A stretch of DNA of 64,000 nt, taken from positions 59,471,486 to 59,535,485 of the forward strand of contig NC_084487.1 in NCBI RefSeq assembly GCF_030035675.1, written 5' to 3'. A program made the position numbers and the translations under genes. Source of the stretch: Rhineura floridana (taxonomy: Eukaryota > Chordata > Lepidosauria > Squamata > Rhineuridae). Below the pieces are notes generated by a model that ran no database searches, was not told the DNA's origin, and worked only from the letters and a program-made list of their open reading frames with translations. This document shows positions 54,860-64,000 of the stretch, one piece after another (positions within the stretch are counted from its first letter, which is position 1; each line of letters opens with the position of its first letter).

Positions 54860-56833
54860 GTGAGGGGTTAACCAGATCGGTTTGGCTCCGGGCCAGCCCG
54901 GGAGCGGGTTCCCCGGAATCTCCCACTTCCGCCCGCTCCCTCCCCCCCACGATCCGGCGTCTTCTGTAACCGCCGCCCCTTCTCCTGTCGCCTAGGGAGT
55001 GTCTAGACGCCAGCCCCCACAGTCTGGGCGCAAGACGTCCTCGCCCCCTATTGTACTCAGCGAGAGTCGCCAGATGGCCCCGGATTTGAAAAAAGAAAGG
55101 AGGGAGAGGTCTCCCCTCGCAAGAGTGGGCAAACGCAGTCCCGCCACCAACTCTCTCCTTTTTGAAACCCTTTCAGGGAAAACCGTAGGGCAGGCACCCC
55201 TGCCTCGTTGCTCAGGGTATGGGTTATGCCCCCTTTTTCCGGAACAACTCTGCTTTCTAAAGTGGTGTCCCCTGCTTCAGGAAAACCCCGACCCCAGAAG
55301 GCCCTCAGAACAGGTGTCTCTTGACTTCAGGCATGACAGCGCTTTCTCCCCTTTGGGAGCATGCCTGGGGGATTCCCCCGGACAGCTCTTTCCTTCAGCT
55401 TTTGTCTCCTCCGCCTGACCTCGACGAGTTCTTGAGACTGGAGGGAGGGGGGAGAGAGAGAAAGTAGAGGAACCCACTCGTGCCTTTAGCCTCCTAAAAC
55501 AGACCGTCTACATTATTGGAGTTTTCCCCCCCACAAAAAAAAAACAAATGTAAAAGTGGGCCTCTGGGTGGATAGAACTGAGGACCAGAGTACCTCTCAA
55601 CCGATCAAGAACTTCAGTACTGGAATTGAGCTCGCATTCCTTTTCACACAAAAATCCTTTCATCCCCCGCCAGCTCAGCCGTCTATTGATTTTAAACAAT
55701 TGGTAGCCAGAATCCTTGCTCATCTATTTCAGATCTAGCCAGTAGCTCCAGATTTATGTTCTGGTAGCCGCTGTGCCATACAGTGGTGCTGTAAAAGGCC
55801 CCTCGTTTATGTTGCCTGAAGTTAAAAGGCATTGCCTTCAAAGGAGAAATGCCCTTAAGGGACAGTTAATTATCCAATGACTTCCTGTCTCCCTTTCTTC
55901 GAAGAGCAAAGGCTCTTACAAAATCTTGGATAGGAAATGGAGGGGGAGGGAGGACTACCTGAAGCCATCCCTTCCCTCAGATCAGGGGACTTTCAGAAGA
56001 AAGGTGTTTCTGTGGTATCCCCTGAGTTAGGATTATTTCATTATTCCTCATAATACCTCATAATTTCCTTTAATAGAATGAGACCTGGGCTACGAAAAAG
56101 CTTGTCTTTTGCATCGCTTAGGCAAAAAATCCAAATGATGCCAATATCCCTGGGGCAACAATTTCCTGCCCTTTAATGGTCCTCCAAAACTTGCTGCCTG
56201 AAATCTGGTCTATTTCACTTTGTCTGATGGCATATCTAGTGCTAGTATTGGATCAATTGATTGGGTAGGATAGCTTGCTTTCCAGTTACACAGGGTTCTT
56301 CTTTGTAAGAAGGAATAAATGTTTGAAGGCTGCCTTTTATTTCCCAGCATTTCCATTCTGTCATTTTTACGGCTGTCAATTCCTTTCATAATTCCCCTGC
56401 TCTACTGAACTCCAAAGGGACGGAGATTCAAAACATCTGCAATAAAGGTTGTTTTAAATCCTTAGTCAGACAGCCCTCCTAGAAGAGTCCACTTTTTGCA
56501 ACCTGTATAGCTCCCTTCCAGTTTTCTTTCCAGTGGTTAGGAACATAGGAAGCTGCCCGAGGTGGACCACTGGGCTATCGAGGTCAGTGCTGCCTGCAGT
56601 GGCCAGGTTTTGGGCATTAGTCTTTCTCAGCCTGGAGATGTTCAGAATTAAACCTGAGACCTTCTGCATGCCCAACAGTTGCTCTGTCATGGAGCTCTGT
56701 CCTTTCCCAAACTGTACATCCTTGTGTAGCTTTCTGGATCTGCATCTTCCAGCCATAGAACTGCGGGGTGGGGGTGGGGAATCTTAATGCCATCTCCCAT
56801 CCAAATGATTTTGCTTTTTGCTTTTCTTCCCAG
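54860..56833 (+). other. DUSP6: DUSP6 intron 1 (1974 bp)
   Basis: GT at 54860-54861, AG at 56832-56833 after a pyrimidine-rich tract. The first part is still GC-rich. The only repeat recognised is a minus-strand tRNA-derived SINE at 56537-56708 (GAACATAGGAAGCTGCCCGA ... GAGACCTTCTGCATGCCCAA), about 125 bp upstream of exon 2. Confidence 0.95.
56537..56708 (-). mobile_element. tRNA-derived SINE in DUSP6 intron 1
   Basis: Reverse of the SINE at 3422-3613. Body and head are present but eroded. It ends about 125 bp before the exon 2 acceptor. Confidence 0.78.
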
Positions 56834-57271
56834 GTGGTTTCAGCAAGTTCCAGGCAGAGTATGCCCTGCATTGTGAAACTAACCTAGACAGTTCATGTAG
56901 CAGCAGTTCTCCCCCTTTGCCAGTCTTGGGCTTGGGTGGCCTCCGAATCAGCTCCGACTCCTCTTCAGACATTGAATCCGACATTGACAGAGATCCTAAC
57001 AGTGCCACCGACTCCGACGGCAGCCCCTTGTCCAACAACCAGCCTTCCTTCCCAGTGGAGATCTTACCTTACCTCTACCTGGGCTGTGCCAAGGATTCCA
57101 CTAACTTGGATGTTCTCGAAGAGTTTGGCATTAAATACATCTTGAATGTCACCCCCAACCTGCCCAATCTCTTTGAGAATGCTGGGGAATTTAAATACAA
57201 GCAGATCCCCATCTCTGACCACTGGAGCCAAAACTTGTCTCAATTCTTTCCTGAGGCCATCTCTTTCATAG
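56834..57271 (+). CDS. DUSP6: DUSP6 coding exon 2
   Basis: 438 bp. Opens in [18 protein letters not shown], the end of the rhodanese domain, then the Ser-rich linker with the leucine-rich export signal VLGLGGLRI and acidic [11 protein letters not shown]. The catalytic domain follows, from [20 protein letters not shown] to FFPEAISFI. It includes the general-acid Asp in PISDHW (human Asp262, here 265). Near identity to mammals across the catalytic part shows strong constraint. Donor G|GTGAGA after ATA G at 57271. Confidence 0.99.
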
Positions 57272-59285
57272 GTGAGAAACAAAATTGGTGTCTGATGTGT
57301 CTTATCCGTAGCATTATTAAGATTGCAATCCTATATGTACTTACCTGGGAGTCATCCCTATTGCATTCAATGGGACTTGATTCTGAGTAGACTTGTATAG
57401 GATGGTGCTGTGTGCAATATGCCTTGCACGGTCCTATATTTTTAAGGTATTTTTCAGCTTTCAGATATCTTAAGTTGTAGCAAGATACTGTGTTTCCCCA
57501 GGGTTTAGCTATGTCCGGCATAGTTTACGCTTGTAAGATGAAGCTGCTATTTCAGACTCCTATTTGTATTTTGAAGTAGTAATATATCAGCATATTTTTA
57601 ATTTGATTCAGGAAAACTCTTTTAAAAGAAACCAAGTGATCTTGATTTTTTTAAAACCTAATTTTGTACATTGAAATCTCAGTATTATATATTTAATTGG
57701 ATGAATTATTTTCCTTTTTCTTTAAACGCACCTTGGCCTGATTCCTCATGCTAGTTAGAATGGTATACTTTCTCTCTCAAACAGTGCAATCATAGAAACA
57801 TCTAGTCAGAAGTATGCCCCACTGAGCCTCTAAGATTGCAATTTTGTACACGCTTGTATGGCAGAAAGTCCATTGCATTCAATTTGGAGAGTTGCTTAAA
57901 GTCACAGTTTTCTCAGAAGTGTAGGTATTACCTAAAACATGCAAAGTGCTAATGAGTAAATTTAGACATGAACTGTTTCTTTTACCTTCTATTTGTGAAA
58001 TGATTCAATTATGCTCCCCTCACCACCACTCTTTTTGGGGAGGATAATTGTGTTATCCGTCCATGAATACTGTGCTGTAATCAGATTGAGTGACACTGGT
58101 AATAGAGCAAAATCTAGGTAACCTGAGCCCAGCAAGAAGAAACTGTAGGCTGGGAGCCACAAAGAAACTAATCTCCAGGCATTATAATGCATTTCCTATT
58201 ACAAAGGAACCCATTTTCTGGCAATGTTGACATCCTGTTTCTCCTAATGGGCTGTCCCCTGTGACTTCTTTCTTTCTTTTCAAACAGCTGAATACCTCCA
58301 TTGTTCAGCTGCACTGCACAACACTTGGAGAAAAATGTAATAGACCTTTGCAATCTGCTTCTCTATTAAAAAAAATAAGTAAAAATGGTGACATTCTAGG
58401 GCTTCCCCACTAGCTTACATCCTAGGGCAAATGTACATGGAATTCTTTTTGTGATCTAGTAATTGAACTAATATTGGTCGCATCTTGAAAAATGACAGAC
58501 CATCTTATGGTGTGTGGGTGGAGGAACCACCATAAACTGCTTCTGTACCTGATAAAGCAGGCTGCTGTCTATTTCTGCTCATTACAACAAACAGCCCCCC
58601 GGGGGGGGGAGGCAGAACAGAACCCTCCCCTTGCTACTCCTGCCCCCTCCCACAGACTAACATGGCCTTTTGGTGAATTCTCATAGCCATGCTATAACCA
58701 AATTGCATGATCAGCAGATTTGCAGATTTGCACAGTGCAGTTGTTATTGTAGCCTGCATATTAGAATTAAAAATACCTACTGTCCATGTCAGTAGTCTAA
58801 GCTAGAACCATTCATGCTGGTCCAGTCTCTTATATGCAGAAAGTGTCTTTAGTAATTGGTGAGGATCCAGACATTCAATTGCACACTGTAAGCTGAGTGG
58901 TACACCCCAGCAAAGACTGTACCATTGAATTCTGTTGCTTGTGTAACTTGCTTTCATTCTGCTCTGGTGCATAAAAAGATGGCATGGGTTCAAGGTCTGT
59001 GTTCAAACAACCCTGAGTTGAGGGTCTGCCTCTGCTTTGGAGTCTGTGTTGTGACTTTGGCCAAGTCAAAATAAAAATATATAGGTGTTTGAGAGGGCAA
59101 ACTAAGCAAGGCTTTCAAAATACTATGCAAAGAGTACATGGGGGACAGGAGTGGGAAGAATACAATGGAAATTCTAATAGTAGTTCACTGAGTTTTCTAA
59201 CATGCATGCTGTTTGGTTTCACCTGGAAGTGTGACAGAAGAATATAGATCATATGTCTCTTGTCTTTGGCCTGTTCCCTCCATAG
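57272..59285 (+). other. DUSP6: DUSP6 intron 2 (2014 bp)
   Basis: GT at 57272, AG at 59284-59285 after CTTTGGCCTGTTCCCTCCAT. 57318-57412 is a palindromic MITE (GATTGCAATCCTATATGTAC ... CTTGTATAGGATGGTGC). 57785-57900 may be a second, eroded copy. AT-rich, otherwise nothing recognised. Confidence 0.95.
57318..57412. mobile_element. palindromic MITE (TGCAATCC family) in DUSP6 intron 2
   Basis: Left arm GCAATCCTATATGTACTTAC, then CTGGGAGTCATCCCTATTGC. Right arm ATTCAATGGGACTTGATTCT and GAGTAGACTTGTATAGGAT. The arms are imperfect complements. It lies only about 50 bp after the exon 2 donor. Confidence 0.7.
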
Positions 59286-59593
59286 ATGAAGCTCGTGGGA
59301 AAAACTGTGGTGTGCTTGTGCATTGCCTGGCAGGGATCAGTCGTTCTGTCACCGTGACGGTTGCATACCTGATGCAAAAGCTCAACTTGTCCATGAACGA
59401 CGCCTATGACATTGTCAAGATGAAGAAGTCCAACATCTCACCCAATTTCAACTTCATGGGACAGCTACTGGACTTTGAGAGGACTCTGGGACTGAACAGC
59501 CCCTGTGATAACCGTGTGCCCAGCCAGCAGCTGTATTTCACCACCCCTTCCAACCAAAATGTCTTCCAGGTGGACTCCTTGCAGTCCACGTGA
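59286..59593 (+). CDS. DUSP6: DUSP6 coding exon 3
   Basis: 308 bp, from [17 protein letters not shown] to the TGA at 59591-59593. The phosphatase signature HCLAGISRS (HCX5R) carries Cys296 and Arg302 (human Cys293 and Arg299). The rest of the catalytic domain ([20 protein letters not shown] in part) follows, then the C-terminal tail ending QVDSLQST, the same ending as in mammals. The whole CDS is 1155 bp, 384 residues, no defect. Confidence 0.99.
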
Positions 59594-60790
59594 GTGCCAG
59601 CCAGTTCCAAACTCTTCCAATTCTTGGGCCGTGTGATCATTCCTCAGTGCTTTTCTTTGACAGCAGCAAAGAAATACAGCTCTTTTGTGGGCGCTGCTTT
59701 TGAGCAGTGGTTGGCCCTGTGTGCTCCAAATAAAAGGTTACAAAGTCTAGATCGGCTATTGCAAAGGAAGGGTACTTGCTGAGTTCTCCAGGAAAAGCAA
59801 CCAGAAAATTTTCAGACTTTGCTTGTAGGTAGACAGCATATTTTTGCTTGATGCACAAACAGCCACCTATGCAGTGACTTGGAACTGAGGACTTCCAAAC
59901 ACATTTAGGGGGAGAATGGGAACTATGAGGACATGTTCTTGAGTAAGACTGGGAGAAATATATTCAGTGCATTTGTAATATATTGTGTTGTCTTCAGTGA
60001 AGACTAATTGTGGTCCCCCTGCTCTATTTTGATTTAGAGGAGCCAAAGAGAGGTTTCAACTCAAATGTATTTGGAATTTTTGTTTGCTAAGAGCATTGTA
60101 ATGCTTGGTTTGACTGATGTAAATGTTTTAAATCGGAATCAATAAGCAACATCAGTTTAGGTACAAGAGGTCAACCCAAGGGGTGTCATTTTTCTCTGTT
60201 CTTCAGTAATTCTTTTTTTATTATTATGCAAAAGATACATTTGCAGCATGCTTAATTTTACTATTGAAATGAGGTAAACTTTCTTCCTTGGTTAGAAAAT
60301 GAATGTCTATGCTTTGAAGTTTGTTTCTTTGCATTTTGTGAATGGATAACGTCTATCTTTGTAGTGACTATTCCCCCCCCTTTTGGGGTGCCATCAACAT
60401 AGGGTCTCATTATGACTTGTTTGCCTTACCTTTTGTAAATAGCTTAGCTTGCATTTTTTTTTTGGGGGGGGGAGAGAGTTATGTCTTCAAACAGAAGAAT
60501 TGTTTTGTAAATTCTCAAATTTTAAAAATTGATATGTGCTAAACAGTGCATTACCTCTGTACAAACTCTTCAGGGAGCTTCACCTCAAATGCAATATCTT
60601 GCATTTATTTTTGTATAAAACTGGAAGTGTGTGTGTGTGAGCATGTGTACCTGTGTAATAGGCAAGAAGGTCTTGCACATGATTGTCAATAAGGGAGAGT
60701 CTTTCATTTGCCAGTGTAAAAGTTGGGATTTTATTCTAAGAATGTTGAGATCATAAATTATTAATAAATAATATTTTTGGCTATTTGAGA
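59594..60790 (+). other. DUSP6: DUSP6 3' UTR
   Basis: Follows the stop. Rich in ATTTA-like and T-rich stretches and free of recognisable repeats. AATAAA at 60763-60768 (ATTATTAATAAATAATATTT) is the best cleavage signal and gives a 3' UTR of about 1.2 kb, close to the mammalian length. Short (TG)n at 60631-60639. Confidence 0.75.
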
Positions 60791-61600
60791 ACTAGACTGG
60801 TTAATTTTTCTAGGTAAGAGTTGCCAACATTAAAAGAAAAAGGGTTGGCACTTTGTCATTTGCAAAGAGGTGATGTAACCAGCATGCATTTTGACCTTTA
60901 AAAGATTTACAACCAAATCCAGAGGAGAAGATTGGTGCACAGAAGCAAACTTCTTTTTGCAGGTAACTTGCTGAATCAGACACTGAAACTGCATATCTGA
61001 ATCTGGGTCATCTATCTGCACTGCATTACTTTCAGAAGAATCTGCTTTCAGAGGCACATCTTTGGGCATCCGCATACATTTTTTTGGAGGCGTGATGCAT
61101 ATCCAAATAAACATTCTGTTGGAAGCAATGCAGCACAAATATGTAAAGCCCATAATTCCTGTTTCCATTAATGTATTTCCATCTCTGGACCAGGGTGTGT
61201 ATTTGGAAGTACAACCACCTTATAGGCAATTTCCAAGATGTTTAGAATAGGTGGGTCAAGGGCAGGCTGTGAGAGATGGGCAAGGTGTTAGATGTTGGGA
61301 GGCTTGTTCACAAATGCAACTCATCCTTTGATGTCATTGTGACAAAGATGCATATGTGAACCATGCTCAAGTCAAATAAATAAAGCACTGAATTATATTT
61401 ATCTTTTCCTAGCTCTGTGTTGCTAGTCTACTATAAAGGCTTCTTTCCATAAACTTAGCTCGGGCAGGCAAATCATTTTGGTTGTCCTGCATTTTGTCTG
61501 TGGTGTTTCTCCCTCCTCCCCCCCCCCCCATTTCCCTTACTTGACCTAAAAAGGGATTCTATGACTATTAAATCCATGCTCTCATCTTAAGATTTTATTT
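60791..61600. other. intergenic, nothing recognised
   Basis: No gene. A further AATAAATAAAG lies near 61374-61384 and could end a longer DUSP6 transcript. C-rich run at 61517-61530. Confidence 0.45.
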
Positions 61601-61608
61601 CACTTCTT

Positions 61609-62739
61609 TTGTTGCAATCGGCTTTGGTTGCCTTGATAGATGACACTTATGGGAAGAAAGATAGGGGGAGTGTGGCCCTATTATTCTTGCTTGGTCTCTC
61701 AACAGCTTTTGATACCATTGACCATGGTATCCTTCTGAGCGAACTTGTTGAGATGGATATAGGAGGCACTGTTTCGCAGTGGTTACAATCCTATCTCCAG
61801 AGCTGTTTTCAGAAAATAGCATTGGGTGATTGTCTTTCAGCCCCCTGGCAGTTGTGCTGTGTGATGCCGCAGGGTACAATCTTGTCCCCCATGCTGTTTA
61901 ACATCTGTATGAAGTCCTTGGGAGTGGTCATCAGGAGATTTGAGGTGAGGTTTAGCAGTATCCTGATGGTACCCAGCTCTATTTCTCTGTAATATCTGAA
62001 TCAGGAGAGGCTGCGCAAGCCCTGGACCAGTGCCTGGACTAGATGGTGCTCTGGATGAGGCCCAATAAACGTGAGTGAATCCTAGCAAGATTGAGGCCCT
62101 GTGGGTTGGTGGTTTCCAAGTTTGGATAATTGGTCAATTGCTTGGTTGAAAGGGTATACTCCCCCTGAAAGAGCAGGTTCATAGTCTGGGGTGCTCCTTG
62201 ATCCATCTTTGTCACTAGAGGACCAGGTGACCTCAGTGCCTAGGAGTGCCTTTTACCAGCTGCTGGTGGTAAGACAGCTGCGACCATTTCTGGATCGAGA
62301 TAACCTAAACACTGTTCATGCACTGGTAACCTACAGGTTGGATTACTGTAATGAGCTCTATTTGAGGCTGCGCTTGAAGTGAGTCTGGAAGAGGTCCATT
62401 CAGCAAAACATAGGAAGCAGACCTTTAGTGTTGTGGCACCAACGCTTGAATTCCTTCCCCTTAAATATTAGACAGGCACCATCTGTGTTACCTTTTCGGC
62501 GCCTTCTGAAGACCTTCCTCTTTAACAAGTCTTTTAAGAAGAGACCTTACCCAAGTCTGCATCTGTGCAGGAATTGCTTTTTAAGAAGTTGTTCAAGTTG
62601 TTTTTTTAAATATGTTTTGTTTTAATATCTTTTAAAGTCTTTTTGTTTTTAAGATGTTTTTAAATGCTTTTAGTGTTTTTGTTTGTCACCCTGGGCTCCT
62701 TCTGAGAGGAAGGGTGGGATATAAATTTAATAAATAAAT
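61609..62739 (+). mobile_element. L2 LINE 3' half, decayed
   Basis: Reverse transcriptase pieces in several frames: LLFLLGLSTAFDTIDHGILLS, with the conserved FDTIDH; APWQLCCVMPQGTILSPMLFN (PQG-SPMLFN box); and later HALVTYRLDYCNELYL (RLDYCN). It then runs to the 3' end CACCCTGGGCTCCTTCTGAG and GGTGGGATATAAATTTAATA. Frameshifted and missing the YADD box, so long dead. Confidence 0.85.
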
Positions 62740-62904
62740 TTCTTTCAAACATCATTAGCACCTGAAAGCAGTGAATGTTGGAGGGGGGCACATAAAAATA
62801 TAGGTTTTTTACTTCTTGCGTCTTTACGGCTCCAGAATAATTATACTCTCAGATTTGTATTGCACGTATCTCCTAACCTTCCTTTAAATATATTCAAGTA
62901 CTTA

Positions 62905-63090
62905 ACTGTTAGAACAGCACAGCAATGGAACCAATGACCTAGGGAAGTGGTGGGCTCTCCAATGCTGGAGGCATTCAGGAGGCAGCCGGACAGCCAGCTG
63001 TCGACTATACTTTAACTAGGATTCCTGCACTGAGCAGGGGGTTGGACTTGATGGCCTTATAGGACCCTTAGAACTCTGATTCTATGGAGA
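62905..63090 (+). mobile_element. CR1 LINE 3' end with ATTCTATG tail
   Basis: Non-coding end of a CR1 of a different subfamily from the 16.6-kb element. This one ends in the chicken-type ATTCTATG octamer instead of TTATGTTC. 5'-truncated. Confidence 0.78.
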
Positions 63091-63262
63091 ATAGCAGGTA
63101 AACACAGACTCTGCACTTCGTGTGTAAAGAGTATGCAGCATAGGCTGGTCCTGACTGCTTTGCCAATGACATGGGACTTGTAGATATAACTTGTAGAGTT
63201 ATTTTGTAGAGATAACTTCACGTCTCATGTATCTCCACAAGATCACTCTTGTATCTTTTAAA

Positions 63263-63395
63263 GCAGGTGTAAGAAACCTTTAGCCCCCTAGATGTTGCTG
63301 AACTACAACTCCCTATGAGCCCCAGCAAGCATGGCCAATGGGCAGGGATGATGAGAGCTGTAACTCAACAACAACTGGAGGGTCAAAGGTTTCTG
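63263..63395. mobile_element. palindromic hAT MITE (family C, eroded)
   Basis: CTAGATGTTGCTGAACTACA ... GCATGGCCAATGGGCAGGGA ... CAACAACAACTGGAGGGTCA. Arms partly complementary. Confidence 0.68.
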
Positions 63396-64000
63396 TTTTC
63401 AAAGACTGGAAATTCAGGCTGAGATATCTGAGCCTGAGCTAAGATTTCAGCTGGGTCCTCCTAGATTAATCCAGCCCTGTTTACCACTAGGCTAATAGGC
63501 CCTCTTATTTGTAAAGCAATTTAGAGGATCTGCAAACTGTTGTGTATCGGCCCTCCAGGTTTGCCGTACCAGGAATTCCTGAATCAGCTTCCACACTGAG
63601 CAATTTTAGTTTCAGTTCTGCATTATGAGCAGCACTGTGCTGCAGGGTTTGTTCCCTCTAAACTGTTTATTATAGAAGTTATTGTATACATGCTCTGTGT
63701 GGCCTCCTCTTCATGATACCTTTCACTGGCGATGGGTGCTACTTCTGAGGCACACAGAGTGTTTCTTCATGGATTAGAGGTGAACAGGATTAGGCAGTCA
63801 CCTTGGGCCTTCTGGAAGTCACTACAAGGCACAGCAGGTCAGTGTACATATTGTGTGGAATATGGCTATCCAAAGGCATAGTGAAGAATTTAAACTTGCA
63901 CGTACCAGCAAGTGGGAAACCTATGCAGCCATGAAAAGTTTTATTTGGCAGCAAAATGGCATTACAGAATCGGGGGAGTGTGCTGTGTTGTTTACAGTGT

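Larger units (their letters stand above)
62740..64000. other. intergenic with CR1 end and a MITE, no gene
   Basis: 62905-63090 is a CR1 3' end (TGCTGGAGGCATTCAGGAGG, then GGGGGTTGGACTTGATGGCC, ending GATTCTATGG, the classical CR1 terminal octamer ATTCTATG). 63263-63395 is an eroded family C hAT MITE. 63396-64000 shows nothing I can name. Confidence 0.65.

Overview
This is a vertebrate nuclear genome window, most likely from a squamate reptile (lizard). It carries spliced animal genes with GT-AG introns, a CpG-rich promoter, and a repeat load typical of squamates: CR1, BovB (RTE) and L2 LINEs, tRNA-derived SINEs, a Sauria-type SINE, a CORE/MIR-type SINE, a 5S-rRNA-derived SINE, many palindromic hAT MITEs and a Ty1/copia element. 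The species call is inference from repeat content.

Layout. (1) 1-4614 is the 3' end of POC1B on the + strand: a penultimate coding exon (1919-2164) and the last exon (4516-4614), which encodes the C-terminal coiled coil of this centriole/basal-body WD40 protein. The first 370 bases are an 88-bp minisatellite. (2) 4615-52400 is about 48 kb of intergenic DNA with no host gene that I can support. Its landmarks are a three-layer LINE nest at 15.96-22.8 kb (old CR1 interrupted by BovB, itself interrupted by a nearly complete 4975-bp CR1), a Ty1/copia fossil with 379-bp LTRs at 33961-37481, two solo LTRs of one family (29788-30463 and 44000-44773), a 49-bp near-perfect inverted repeat at 28157-28270, and many hAT-type MITEs, several with recognisable 8-bp target duplications. 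(3) 52480-55000 is a GC/CpG-rich promoter block. (4) 54451-59593 is DUSP6 (MKP-3), three coding exons, 384 residues, complete, with a 3' UTR ending near a poly(A) signal at 60763. (5) 60800-64000 holds an L2 LINE piece, a CR1 3' end and a MITE.

How the genes relate. POC1B and DUSP6 lie head-to-tail on the same strand, as I recall for the human 12q21 region, so the window is a conserved syntenic block. I infer no functional link between them. DUSP6 is the cytoplasmic ERK1/2 phosphatase and a negative-feedback target of FGF/RAS-ERK signalling. Its upstream region shows clustered ETS cores, a perfect RFX X-box beside an inverted CCAAT box, and an exact 12-bp direct repeat just upstream of a TATA-like sequence.
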